Below, one piece after another: positions 10,152 through 21,349 of a stretch of 64,000 nt of DNA; the stretch's first letter is position 1; each line of letters begins with the position of its first letter. The position numbers and the translations under genes are program-made. The DNA comes from Pseudomonas sp. NC02 (GTDB lineage Bacteria; Pseudomonadota; Gammaproteobacteria; Pseudomonadales; Pseudomonadaceae): assembly GCF_002874965.1 (NCBI RefSeq), contig NZ_CP025624.1, positions 2,480,001 to 2,544,000 on the forward strand, in the 5' to 3' direction. The notes under the pieces are model-generated. The model made no database searches. It was not told the origin of the DNA and worked only from the letters and a program-made list of their open reading frames with translations.

Positions 10152-11054
10152 TTACCTCTGGCGCTTCAGGGTCTCGCTGGGCAACTCCTGAAACAACGCC
10201 CGATAACTGTTGGAAAACCGCCCCAAATGCCAGAACGACCAATTCATCGCCACCTCCGCCACGGTGGTGTCCACTGACGGCGGGTTCAACAACTCCCGCC
10301 GTGCACTGTTCAACCGGCGCAACCGCAACCACTGCGCCGGGCTCATCCCGGTATACGTCTTGAACCCGTGCTGCAACTGGCGCAACGGCACCCCGGCAAT
10401 GCGCGCCAGCTGCAGCAGGTTGACGGTTTCATCCGGCACATCCGCCGCCCATTCGCCAATGCGCGCCATGATGATTCGCTCCTCGGTGCGTCGCTGCAAT
10501 GAGCCCTTGTCGAGGCACACGCAGGCGTTGTCGAGGATGAACAGGCAGTCGTCCAGTAACTGCTGAGTCAGCGCATCACGACTCGGCGGGTCAAGCGTCG
10601 CCGACAGCCGCGTCAGCGTGCCGCTGAGCCAGCGGCTGAACAACGGGTTTTGCAGGGAGTTGAGCGGGGCCATGAACAACCCCTCCAGCTTCGCCACATC
10701 CAGACCATGGCGCTGGACAAACTGCGGCCCGAACACCACTGCCACTTCGCGGTAGTTTTCCGGGGTGATCCAGGTGTTGCGGCTTTCGCCATTGAGCACG
10801 TACAGCGCGTTGTCGCTGCCATCGAAACAGAACGCCAGGGAACCCGGCGGCGCGTTGAAGTTCTGCTCCACCCGGGTGTTCATCCGCTCTTCGTACACCT
10901 CGACACCTTGCAGGTCGAGGTAGCGGATCTGCCCGGCGAAATGCCCTGGGGACATCTGCTGGTACTGCTGCACCCAACCGGGTGTCGCACTGCATTGAGC
11001 GGCCACATCACCGGTGGTGAAGGCCTGTACGCGCAAAGCTGTTGCCTGTGTCAT
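10152..11054 (-). CDS. AraC-family transcriptional regulator (polyamine cluster)
   Basis: 300 residues: an N-terminal sensing region (VQQYQQMSPGHFAGQIRYL) and a C-terminal AraC HTH pair (LLQLARIAGVPLRQLQHGFK, GMSPAQWLRLRRLNSARREL, VAEVAMNWSFWHLGRFSNSY). The N-terminal pattern recalls EutR-type regulators of amine catabolism. It is divergent from the gamma-glutamylamine synthetase gene with a 140-bp gap, so it probably controls that operon. The inducer (polyamine or another amine) is inferred from context only. Confidence 0.82.
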   Translation of the reverse strand: MTQATALRVQAFTTGDVAAQCSATPGWVQQYQQMSPGHFAGQIRYLDLQGVEVYEERMNTRVEQNFNAPPGSLAFCFDGSDNALYVLNGESRNTWITPENYREVAVVFGPQFVQRHGLDVAKLEGLFMAPLNSLQNPLFSRWLSGTLTRLSATLDPPSRDALTQQLLDDCLFILDNACVCLDKGSLQRRTEERIIMARIGEWAADVPDETVNLLQLARIAGVPLRQLQHGFKTYTGMSPAQWLRLRRLNSARRELLNPPSVDTTVAEVAMNWSFWHLGRFSNSYRALFQELPSETLKRQR

Positions 11055-11142
11055 GGGTAACCTGGGCGCACTCTATTGGTGCGTTGTGGTTGGCGCAAAG
11101 TGGATAGATGCCGTTGGGCGGCTGGCCCAAGATAGACCTCAA

Positions 11143-11169
11143 TGCGCCGCGAGGGAAGCCCGCGGCGCA
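11143..11169 (+). promoter_or_regulatory. Stem-loop in the leader of the gamma-glutamylamine synthetase gene
   Basis: TGCGCCGCG-N9-CGCGGCGCA is a perfect 9-bp inverted repeat ending 25 nt before the puuA-like start codon. It could be an RNA hairpin in the leader or the operator of the divergent AraC regulator. No poly-T follows, so a terminator is unlikely. Confidence 0.5.
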
Positions 11170-11194
11170 GCATCCAACCCATGACGAGGTCCTT

Positions 11195-12553
11195 ATGAAC
11201 GCCCCCTTCGATCAGCTGTCCGCCTGGCTGAAAGAACACAAGATTACCGAAGTCGAATGCGTGATCAGTGATTTGACTGGCATCGCACGCGGCAAGATTT
11301 CGCCCACCAACAAGTTCCTGCATGAGCGAGGCATGCGCCTGCCGGAAAGTGTGTTGCTGCAAACGGTAACCGGGGACTTTGTCGACGACGATATCTACTA
11401 CGACCTGCTGGACCCGGCCGACATCGACATGATCTGCCGCCCGGTGTCCAACGCCACCTACGTGGTGCCATGGGCCATCGAGCCGACGGCCATCGTGATC
11501 CACGACACCTTCGACAAGCAGGGCAACCCCATCGAACTGTCGCCGCGCAACGTGCTGAAAAAGGTCCTGCAACTCTATACCGACCAGGGCTGGCAGCCGA
11601 TTGTCGCGCCGGAGATGGAGTTCTACCTGACCCAGCGCTGCGAAGACCCGGACCTGCCGCTGAAGACCCCGCTGGGCCGTTCCGGTCGCGCCGAAAGTGG
11701 CCGCCAGTCGTTCTCCATCGACGCTGCCAACGAGTTCGACCCGCTGTTCGAAGACGTCTACGACTGGTGCGAAGCCCAGGGCCTGGACCTCGACACGCTG
11801 ATCCATGAAGACGGCCCGGCGCAGATGGAAATCAACTTCCGCCACGGCGATGCCCTGGACCTGGCCGACCAGATCACCGTGTTCAAACGCACCCTGCGCG
11901 AGGCTGCACTCAAGCACAACGTGGCGGCCACCTTCATGGCCAAACCGGTGGCCGACGAGCCCGGCAGCGCCATGCACCTGCACCAGAGCGTGGTGGAGAT
12001 CGCCACCGGCAAGCAGGTGTTTGTCGATGAGCACGGCAACAAGAGCCAACTGTTCCTCAACCACATCGGCGGCCTGCAGAAGTACATCCCCAAGCTGCTG
12101 CCGATGTTTGCGCCTAACGTCAACTCGTTCCGCCGCTTCCTGCCGGACACCTCGGCACCGGTCAACGTCGAGTGGGGCGAAGAAAACCGCACCGTCGGCC
12201 TGCGGGTGCCCAGCTCCAGCCCCGACGCCATGCGCGTGGAAAACCGCCTGCCGGGCGCCGACGCCAACCCGTACCTGGCCATCGCCGCCAGCCTGCTGTG
12301 CGGCTACCTCGGCATGATCGAAAAGGTCGAGCCCAGCGCCCCGGTGGAGGGCCGCGCCTACGAGCGCCGCAACCTGAGGCTGCCGATCACCATCGAAGAC
12401 GCCCTGGCGCGCATGGAAGAGTGCGACACCGTCAAGCAGTACCTGGGGGACAAGTTTGTGCGCGGCTACGTCGCGGTCAAGCGCGCCGAGCACGAGAATT
12501 TCAAGCGGGTGATCAGCTCCTGGGAACGTGAGTTCCTGCTGCTGAGCGTCTGA
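11195..12553 (+). CDS. puuA: Gamma-glutamylputrescine synthetase-like glutamine synthetase family enzyme
   Basis: A 452-residue protein of the GS-like gamma-glutamyl-amine ligase family. Signature segments are ISDLTGIARGKI near the N terminus, the catalytic APEMEFYL, MHLHQS and RVENRLPGADANPYLA. It should couple glutamate to putrescine or another amine using ATP, the first step of the gamma-glutamyl route. ATG at 11195 (MNAPFDQ) follows a GAGGTCC ribosome site. A PotF-like binding protein and a PuuB-like oxidase downstream support polyamines. Related enzymes act on ethanolamine or isopropylamine (IpuC), so the amine is not certain. Confidence 0.85.
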   Translation: MNAPFDQLSAWLKEHKITEVECVISDLTGIARGKISPTNKFLHERGMRLPESVLLQTVTGDFVDDDIYYDLLDPADIDMICRPVSNATYVVPWAIEPTAIVIHDTFDKQGNPIELSPRNVLKKVLQLYTDQGWQPIVAPEMEFYLTQRCEDPDLPLKTPLGRSGRAESGRQSFSIDAANEFDPLFEDVYDWCEAQGLDLDTLIHEDGPAQMEINFRHGDALDLADQITVFKRTLREAALKHNVAATFMAKPVADEPGSAMHLHQSVVEIATGKQVFVDEHGNKSQLFLNHIGGLQKYIPKLLPMFAPNVNSFRRFLPDTSAPVNVEWGEENRTVGLRVPSSSPDAMRVENRLPGADANPYLAIAASLLCGYLGMIEKVEPSAPVEGRAYERRNLRLPITIEDALARMEECDTVKQYLGDKFVRGYVAVKRAEHENFKRVISSWEREFLLLSV

Positions 12554-12563
12554 CGACTCGTCC

Positions 12564-12660
12564 GTAGCAGCTGTCGAGCCTTAGCGAGGCTGCGTCGGGC
12601 CCGCCGCAATTGTGTCTGATACATCGCTACGCAGCCTCGCCAAGGCTCGACAGCTGCTAC
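12564..12660. repeat. Palindromic repeat family 2 (GTAGCAGCTGTCGAGCC...), copy 1
   Basis: GTAGCAGCTGTCGAGCC at the left is matched by GGCTCGACAGCTGCTAC at the right, with inner GCGAGGCTGCG/CGCAGCCTCGC arms, making a 97-bp hairpin. Two more copies lie near 44.3 and 54.4 kb. Here it separates the synthetase gene from the PotF-like gene and may shape relative expression. Confidence 0.9.
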
Positions 12661-12687
12661 GGGCAGAATGGCTGGATGAATACATAA

Positions 12688-15098
<2,411 letters not shown>

Positions 15099-15106
15099 TT
15101 GATTGG

Positions 15107-15917
15107 GTACATATCCGTTTCTTCGGTAACGGCCACCTAGGGTTTCGCTCTTACAGCGAGTCACTTTGCAAAAGCGGCAAAGTAACCAAAACGCTCTGCC
15201 CCGCCTGTCGGCACCTCGCCTAGGCTCGGCGTTCCCTCACTCCGGCACCGCGAAGCGGGCCGCCGCGACGGGCCATCCATGGCCCGGCGCGGCTAAACCG
15301 GCGTCCTGCCGGTTTACCCGCTCCGCACTGCCTGCGTTCGGCCTCGGGCTGATTGGGGCAGTCAGATCAAGATCAAGATCAAAAGCACAGCGGCCTCCCG
15401 GCCGGCTTGAGTGTTAAAAGCAGAGGCAAGATCCAGAGCTGACGCAGAGCCGCTTTTCTGTGGGAGCGGGCTTGCTCGCGAAAAACCTGAGAGCGCCGCG
15501 TTCATCCAGAATGCCCGCGTCATCGTTAACGACCTTCGCGAGCAAGCCCGCTCCCACATTTGGACCGTGCCCGCTTTAGCTTTTGATTTTGCTTTTAACA
15601 CTCAAGCCGGCCGGTAGGCCGCTGTGCTCTTGATCTGCTTTTGATCTTGATCTTAGGCGCCCCGTTAAACCACGCTGGCCGAACGCAGGCTTTGGAGCGT
15701 GGGTAACCCGGCAGGACGCCGGGTTAGCCGCGCTGGGCCAAGGATGGCCCATCGCGGCGGCCCACGGTCCAAAGCCGGAGTGAGGGCACACCGAGCCTAG
15801 GCGAGGTGCCGAGTGGTGGGGCAAGAGCCTTTTGGTTACTTTTGGGCTCCTTTCAAAAGTGACCCGCTGTAAGAGCGGAACCCATTTAAGCCATCACCCA
15901 AATAATGGATATTCACC
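15107..15917. repeat. Large near-palindromic composite repeat, copy A (full length)
   Basis: About 810 bp between the convergent stops at 15098 and 15926. Left and right arms of roughly 350 bp are diverged inverted copies of each other. Both carry CGCTCTTACAGCG, AGTAACCAAAA, GGCACCTCGCCTAGGCTCGG, a GGCCATCC block, GCGTCCTGCCGG and AGATCAAGATCAA-type runs. At the centre (15459-15558) sits a REP pair. The outer ends read GTACATATCCGTTTC and, inverted, a diverged version. Short reading frames that recur in every copy are treated as non-coding. No other gene is seen in this gap. Confidence 0.88.
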
Positions 15918-15925
15918 CCCAAAGC

Positions 15926-16963
15926 CTACCGCTCAATCGACCGACTCCACCGCGCATTCCACTCGGGTCGTGCCTGGTTCACCTGATCCCAGTCAATCGA
16001 AATCGCCGTCTGCAAATAACTGTTCATCGCCTCTACCCGCGCCCGGGTTTTGTCGGTAGTCGGCGTCGTAGGATTCGAAGGAATCTGATCCCCCAGTTCC
16101 AAAGCCGGCGCCTGAGCCTCTGCGGTCAACAAGAACTGCGCCAGTTTTTGCGCCAACTCCGGCTGGTCATTCCGCGCAATCACACACTCCGCCACGTTCA
16201 ACACCACCGCGCCTTCTTTCGGCTGCGCATACTCCATCGGCACACCCAACAACTGTTGCGTGGTCACCTGCGTCGGCGTCAGCGGAAAGATCGCCGCCTC
16301 ATCCGTCTGCACCATCTCGGAAATCTTCGCCGAGCTGGCGATGTACTCCAGCACGTTGGGCCCGACGGTTTTCGGCCAGGCCTTGAACCCCGGCTCCACG
16401 TTGGTCTCGCTACCCCCCTGAATCCGGTTGAACATGAGGAACCCGTGCAACCCAAATGTAGACGAGGCCAACGACTGGAACACCACCTTGTCCTTGAAGC
16501 GCGGGTCGGCCAGGTCCATCCACGACGTCGGCGGCGCCCAGCCCTTTTCCTTGAACATCTTGGCGTTGTAACCCAACCCGGTCACCCCGAGCGTCACCGC
16601 AACCGCTTCTTCCTTGATCTTCGCCTTGGCCGGAATCTGGTCCAGGATCGGGTTGGGCGTGAGCTTCTCGCACAACCCCATGGAAATCGCGCGGTACATG
16701 ATGCCGTCGTCGAGGAACATCACGTGCATCTGCGGGTTGTCCTTGTTGGCCTGCACCTTGGCCAGGATGTCCGACGAGGTGCCCGGCACGATCACCACCT
16801 TGACGTTATTGGCCTTTTCGAACGCGGGCAGCACCTTGTCGGCGTAGACCCGCTCCATGGTCCCGCCGTTCATGCCCAGGTACAGCGTCGGTGCGGCATG
16901 GGCCGCCGTGCTCAACAGGGCGAGGGACAGGCAAGACAGCGCAGTACGTTTGATCATGTGCAT
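15926..16963 (-). CDS. ABC transporter substrate-binding protein, PotD-like (last gene of oxidase operon)
   Basis: 345 residues with a signal peptide (cleavage near STAAHA) and a PotD/spermidine-type solute-binding fold (LYLGMNGGTMERVYADKVLPAF, VPGTSSDILAKVQ, GVTGLGYNAKMFKE). ATG at 16963 has AGGAAG 6 nt upstream. It is the seventh gene of a minus-strand operon with a polyamine-type ABC importer and a three-subunit flavoenzyme. It therefore probably binds the substrate the flavoenzyme oxidises, such as an opine, imino acid or other amine. The ligand cannot be read from sequence. Confidence 0.83.
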   Translation of the reverse strand: MHMIKRTALSCLSLALLSTAAHAAPTLYLGMNGGTMERVYADKVLPAFEKANNVKVVIVPGTSSDILAKVQANKDNPQMHVMFLDDGIMYRAISMGLCEKLTPNPILDQIPAKAKIKEEAVAVTLGVTGLGYNAKMFKEKGWAPPTSWMDLADPRFKDKVVFQSLASSTFGLHGFLMFNRIQGGSETNVEPGFKAWPKTVGPNVLEYIASSAKISEMVQTDEAAIFPLTPTQVTTQQLLGVPMEYAQPKEGAVVLNVAECVIARNDQPELAQKLAQFLLTAEAQAPALELGDQIPSNPTTPTTDKTRARVEAMNSYLQTAISIDWDQVNQARPEWNARWSRSIER

Positions 16964-16974
16964 AAATCTTCCTC

Positions 16975-18078
16975 TCAGGCTTGGAAACGACGGATGGAAA
17001 ATGCTTCGATGGGTTGCCGGCTGGCCCCCGTGCAGACGATTTCTGCCAGGGCTTCACCGACCGCGGGGCCGAGCTGGAACCCGGCGCCGGCAAAGCCGAA
17101 ACCGTGAAGCAGGCCGGGTTGGGTGCTGCTGTCGCCGATCACCGGTTCGTGGTCGGGTAGATAACCTTCGGTGCCGCTCCAGGTGCGGATCGCTTGGGCA
17201 CCTTTGAGGAACGGGTACAACTCGCCGGCGTTGCGCAGAATCTCCAGCACCGCCGCCTGGCCCGGGCGGGCTTGTTGCGGGCCCAGGGCAAAGCCGCGCC
17301 CGCCACCGAGGATGCAATTGCCCCGGGCGACTTGCCGCGCATAAATCCCGCCGCCTTCCACCCCGGTGCTCACGTCCATCACCACCGGCAACGGCTCGGT
17401 CACCAGCATCGCCGGGTGCGCCGAGGTCATCGGCACCGGCTCGCCAAAGTGCGCGGCCACGGTGCCGGCCCAGGCGCCGGCGCAGTTCAGCAGCCAGGGG
17501 GCTTGCAGCTGCAGCCCATTGGCACAGCGCAACTGAAACCGCTGGCCGTCATGTTCAAGATGGGTGACTTCGGTTTGCTCCATCACCCTCGCACCGTGGC
17601 GTTGCGCTGCGCGGGCAAAGGCGGGGGAGACCAGGCGCGGATTGGCGTGGCCGTCTTCGGGGCATAACGACGCGCCGACTGCCACATCACCCACCCACGG
17701 GAACCGGGCGCGCAGTTGAGCGTGGTCAAGCATTTGCAGGCCCAGGCCAAAGCCGCGTGTAGCGTCGGCGTAAGCCTGCAGAGCCGCCAGATCGTCATGA
17801 CTGCGGGCCAGTTTCAAATGCCCGGAGCGCACGTATTCGCCGTCGATGCCAATCAGCCCCGGCAAGTCGGACCACAGCTCATGGGCACGTTGCGATAGCG
17901 GCAGTTGGTGCAATGGCCGCCCCTGGCGCCGCACGCCGCCATAGTTCACACCACTGGAGTGCGAGCCACAAAAGTCCCGCTCCAGCAGCACCACGCGGCG
18001 ACCTTTCTGCGCCAGCATCAACGCCGCCGAGGCCCCGACTATCCCGCCACCCAACACGATCACTTCACTGTCGATCAT
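16975..18078 (-). CDS. FAD-dependent amine/amino-acid oxidoreductase, HcnC/opine-oxidase beta-like subunit
   Basis: A 367-residue DAO-family flavoprotein with N-terminal VIVLGGGIVGASAALMLAQ and the C-terminal FAD contact LLHGFGFAGAGFQLGPA. The family includes HcnC, the opine oxidase B subunit and the beta subunit of D-hydroxyproline dehydrogenase, which carry the substrate-oxidising site and pass electrons to an FAD/2Fe-2S partner. It overlaps the upstream alpha-like gene by 4 bp, matching the hcnA-hcnB-hcnC order. A secondary-amine substrate is likely, but which one is not determined. Confidence 0.82.
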   Translation of the reverse strand: MIDSEVIVLGGGIVGASAALMLAQKGRRVVLLERDFCGSHSSGVNYGGVRRQGRPLHQLPLSQRAHELWSDLPGLIGIDGEYVRSGHLKLARSHDDLAALQAYADATRGFGLGLQMLDHAQLRARFPWVGDVAVGASLCPEDGHANPRLVSPAFARAAQRHGARVMEQTEVTHLEHDGQRFQLRCANGLQLQAPWLLNCAGAWAGTVAAHFGEPVPMTSAHPAMLVTEPLPVVMDVSTGVEGGGIYARQVARGNCILGGGRGFALGPQQARPGQAAVLEILRNAGELYPFLKGAQAIRTWSGTEGYLPDHEPVIGDSSTQPGLLHGFGFAGAGFQLGPAVGEALAEIVCTGASRQPIEAFSIRRFQA

Positions 18079-19418
18079 GGCTGCACCTCCACGCCAAACG
18101 GCAAGGGTTTGATCGGTGCCTGGCCACGCAGGCGGCCAACGTTTTCAATCTCGCGGCCACTGCGCTGGGCAACGATTTCCGCCGCCGCCAGCCCGCACAT
18201 CCGGCCCTGGCAGCGGCCCATGCCAACCCGGCAATGGGCCTTGACCCGGTTCACTTCCCAGTGGCCTTCGTCCACCACCGCGCGTACTTCGCCGACGCTG
18301 ACTTCTTCACAGCGGCACAGGATCAGTTCGTCCGGAGCTTCAGCGGCCCAGTTTTCCGGGAAGGGGAAGGCGGTTTCCAGGCCGTGGCGAAAGCGCTGGA
18401 TACCTGCCAGTTGTTGTTCCAGCACGGGCCCGCGACGGTGGTCGATGGCAACACCGCTGTCTTCGAGCAAGGCCAATGCCGCTCGCTCGCCGGCCATTTG
18501 CGCCGCGTCGGCGCCCATGATTCCTGCACCGTCGCCAGCCAGATACACGCCCGCGACACTGCTACGCCCGGCCGCATCTCGCTGGGGCAACCAGGCGCGG
18601 TTCAATGCATTCCAGGCAAATTCACACCCAAGCAAATCCGCCAGTTGGGTCTCGCTGCGCAGGGCATGGGCGAAGGCCACGGCATCACAGGCGATTTCCT
18701 GCTGGTCCCAGTGGATGCCCGTCACTCGTTGCTCGCCCTCAATCCGCGACAACGTTGCCCCTTGATGCACCGGGATGCCGTGGGCCGTTAGCCAGGCGCG
18801 GTAGTACAAACCCTTGGCCAGGGTCGCCGGCTGGCCGAGCAATGCCGGCAGGGCGCGGCATTGGGCGCTGAACGGCGCGCTGTCGAGCACCGCCACCACC
18901 TTGGCCCCGGCCTTGGCGTACTGATACGCCACCAGGTACAGCAACGGCCCGCTGCCGCAAAACGCGACGCGCTCACCGATGGCGCAGCCTTGATACTTCA
19001 GCGCGATTTGCGCCGCGCCCAGGCTGTACACACCGGGCAGCGTCCAGCCCGGCACGGGCAGGATGCGGTCGGTGGCGCCCGTGGCGACGATGATCTGCGC
19101 GTATTCGATGCTTTCGGCGTGGCCGTTGTTGAGCATGTCCAGGCGGCCATTTTCCGCATTCCACACCAGGGTTTCCGGCCGGTAGTCGATCCGGGTGGCC
19201 AGCTCATCCATGGTGCGATGCAGCGCTGTCGCCTTGCCCGCTTCAAACCCATACAGCTGCTTGGCCGAGCGCTGGAAGTTCGCCGGCTGGCGCCGATAGA
19301 TCTGGCCGCCACCGCGCAGGCTCTCGTCCACCAACACCGGGGTTACGCCATGGTCCAGCAAGGTCCGGGCTGCGGTAATGCCCGCCGGGCCTGCGCCCAC
19401 TATCACCACGCTCTTCAT
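18075..19418 (-). CDS. FAD/NAD-type oxidoreductase with BFD-like [2Fe-2S] domain, HcnB/opine-oxidase alpha-like subunit
   Basis: 447 residues. An N-terminal pyridine-nucleotide-disulfide-type flavin domain (VIVGAGPAGITAARTLLD, second Rossmann segment VAFCGSGPLLYLVAYQ, VYLAGDGAGIMGADAA) is followed by a C-terminal cysteine cluster, CRCEE...CRVGMGRCQGRMC, of the BFD-type iron-sulfur fold. This is the architecture of HcnB, OoxA and the alpha subunit of hydroxyproline/proline dehydrogenases. It probably receives electrons from the DAO-type subunit. It overlaps both neighbouring genes by 4 bp. Confidence 0.85.
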   Translation of the reverse strand: MKSVVIVGAGPAGITAARTLLDHGVTPVLVDESLRGGGQIYRRQPANFQRSAKQLYGFEAGKATALHRTMDELATRIDYRPETLVWNAENGRLDMLNNGHAESIEYAQIIVATGATDRILPVPGWTLPGVYSLGAAQIALKYQGCAIGERVAFCGSGPLLYLVAYQYAKAGAKVVAVLDSAPFSAQCRALPALLGQPATLAKGLYYRAWLTAHGIPVHQGATLSRIEGEQRVTGIHWDQQEIACDAVAFAHALRSETQLADLLGCEFAWNALNRAWLPQRDAAGRSSVAGVYLAGDGAGIMGADAAQMAGERAALALLEDSGVAIDHRRGPVLEQQLAGIQRFRHGLETAFPFPENWAAEAPDELILCRCEEVSVGEVRAVVDEGHWEVNRVKAHCRVGMGRCQGRMCGLAAAEIVAQRSGREIENVGRLRGQAPIKPLPFGVEVQP

Positions 19419-19705
19419 GCCTGGCGCCCCGGGTCACGGCGAATCGCCTGGCCGTCTTCCAGCAAGGTCGAACAGGCGCGCACTCGCCGACCATCTTCCA
19501 GGCGTACCCAGCAATCCTGGCAGGCCCCCATCAAGCAGAAACCGGCGCGGCGTTCGGCGCTGAAATCACTGCCCCGCAGGTGCTCGGCGCAGGTCAGTAC
19601 CGCAGTCAGCAAGGTGTCCCCGAGCAGGCCCGTGGCAGGCTGCCCATCGAGGGTGAACGCCAGGCTGGGCCGCTCGGTTTCCGCCAGTCGTTTGAACAGT
19701 GCCAT
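19415..19705 (-). CDS. Small (2Fe-2S) ferredoxin-like subunit, HcnA/OoxC-like
   Basis: A 96-residue protein with a plant-type ferredoxin cysteine pattern, FCLMGACQDC (C-x4-C-x2-C) and a final Cys in VRACST. It matches the small HcnA-type gamma subunit of three-component amine dehydrogenases. ATG at 19705 overlaps the preceding permease stop by one base (TGATG). It precedes the alpha- and beta-like flavin subunits, as hcnA precedes hcnB and hcnC. Confidence 0.83.
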   Translation of the reverse strand: MALFKRLAETERPSLAFTLDGQPATGLLGDTLLTAVLTCAEHLRGSDFSAERRAGFCLMGACQDCWVRLEDGRRVRACSTLLEDGQAIRRDPGRQA

Positions 19706-20499
19706 CAATGTTTCCCTACCAACACGCGATCCAGGCCGTAGACCCGGTCCAGCAGAATCATGGCCGCCGCCGTCAACCCGATCACCAGCGCCGACACGGC
19801 CGCCATCATCGGGTCGATGGATTCGGTGGCGTACACGTACATGCGCACCGGCAAGGTCTGGGTGGCCGGCGAGCTGACAAAGATCGACAGGGTCACTTCA
19901 TCGAAACTATTGATGAACGCCAGCAACCAGCCGCCGGCCACGCCGGGCAGAATCATCGGCAAGGTGATCTGGCGAAACAGGGTGAAGCGGCTGGCGCCGA
20001 GGGATTCGGCAGCCTGCTCGGCGCTGCGGTCAATGCCGATGGCGGCCGCCAATACCAGGCGCAATACGTAAGGCGTGATGATCACCACGTGGGCCAGCAT
20101 CAACCAGGTGAAGCTGCCGTTGACGCCCATCATTGCGAACAGCCGCAGCATCGCCACCCCCAGCACCAGGTGCGGGATGATGATCGGTGAGAGGAACAGC
20201 GCACTGAAGAAGTTACGGCCGGGGAACTGGTAGCGACTGATTGCCAGCGCCGCCGGTACCGCGATCAACGTCGCCAGGGTGGCGGCAACGAACGCCAGGA
20301 CCAGGCTGTTGTAGAACGCCTGGATAAAGTCCGCGCGCTCGAACACCGCATGAAACCAGCGCAGGGAGAAGCCCGAAGTGGGCAGGCTCAAGGTGTTTTC
20401 CGGGGTGAAGGCCACCAGGCACACCACCACCAGCGGCGCCATCATGAACAGCACCACCAGGCCGTGAAAGCCCAGGGCCAAAGGACCGTTTCTGGACAT
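19705..20499 (-). CDS. ABC transporter permease, PotC-like
   Basis: A 264-residue inner-membrane permease with about six transmembrane helices and the EAA-type cytoplasmic loop (ESLGASRFTLFRQITLPMILPGV). It belongs to the polyamine/iron type binding-protein-dependent permeases. It pairs with the upstream permease and PotA-like ATPase, and the downstream PotD-like binding protein completes the importer. The gap to the upstream permease gene is 4 bp. Confidence 0.87.
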   Translation of the reverse strand: MSRNGPLALGFHGLVVLFMMAPLVVVCLVAFTPENTLSLPTSGFSLRWFHAVFERADFIQAFYNSLVLAFVAATLATLIAVPAALAISRYQFPGRNFFSALFLSPIIIPHLVLGVAMLRLFAMMGVNGSFTWLMLAHVVIITPYVLRLVLAAAIGIDRSAEQAAESLGASRFTLFRQITLPMILPGVAGGWLLAFINSFDEVTLSIFVSSPATQTLPVRMYVYATESIDPMMAAVSALVIGLTAAAMILLDRVYGLDRVLVGKH

Positions 20500-20503
20500 C
20501 GTC

Positions 20504-21349
20504 TTATACTCCCAGGGACTTTTTGTAGCGGCCTTCGACCATGCGGTTCCAGCTCAGCATGATCAGCAAGTTGACCAACAGCAGCACCACCGCGATGGTC
20601 GCGCCCATGGGCCAGTTGAGTTCCGAGAGGTATTGGTCGTAGACCACCGTGGCGACCATCTTCAGGCGGCGTCCGCCCAGCAGGCCGGGGATCGCGAAGG
20701 AGCTGGCAGCCAGGCCGAACACGATCAGGGTGCCGGACAGCACGCCGGGCATCACCTGCGGCAACACGATCTTGCGCATCACCGTGGCCTGGCTGGCACC
20801 CAGGGACAGCGCCGCCTGTTCCGCCGACGGGTCGAGCTTCTGCAGGGAGGTCCACACCGGGATGATCATGAACGGCAGCATCACGTGCACCAGTGCGATG
20901 ATCACGGCGAACGAGGTGTACAGCAGCTTCACCGGCTTGCCGCCCAGGGCCTGGATCACCTGGTTCACCAGGCCATCGGCACCCAGCAGCAGGCTCCAGC
21001 CGAAGGCCCGCACCACCACCGAAATCAGCAGCGGGGTGAGGATCAGGATCAGGAAGATCGAGCGCCATGGCGTGCCCATGCGGCTGAGGATGTAGGCCTC
21101 GGGCACGCCGATCACCACACACAGCAAGGTCACCAGGGCACTGATCCAGAAGGTGCGCCAGAAGATTTCGTAGAAGTACGAATCGCTGAACAGCGACAGG
21201 TAGTGGGCGAAGGTCCACTCATCGGCCTTCACCCCAACCTGATAGTCGAACACGTTGAACGACAGCACCAGTGTCAGGCCCAGGGGCAGGATCAGCAGCC
21301 CGAAAAACAACACCAGCGCCGGCAACGACAACAGGTAGCCACGGCTCAT
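20504..21349 (-). CDS. ABC transporter permease, PotB-like
   Basis: A 281-residue permease with six predicted helices and an EAA loop (AALSLGASQATVMRKIVLPQV). PotB-like partner of the following permease. It begins inside the last codons of the ATPase gene (4-bp overlap), showing tight coupling. Confidence 0.87.
   Translation of the reverse strand: MSRGYLLSLPALVLFFGLLILPLGLTLVLSFNVFDYQVGVKADEWTFAHYLSLFSDSYFYEIFWRTFWISALVTLLCVVIGVPEAYILSRMGTPWRSIFLILILTPLLISVVVRAFGWSLLLGADGLVNQVIQALGGKPVKLLYTSFAVIIALVHVMLPFMIIPVWTSLQKLDPSAEQAALSLGASQATVMRKIVLPQVMPGVLSGTLIVFGLAASSFAIPGLLGGRRLKMVATVVYDQYLSELNWPMGATIAVVLLLVNLLIMLSWNRMVEGRYKKSLGV

Noticed and set aside
15411..15617. Short frame beginning MLKAEARSRADAEP, recurring in several repeat copies
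   Set aside because: Its recurrence follows from the repeat DNA itself; the frame crosses the REP hairpin and differs by indels between copies, so a gene is unlikely.
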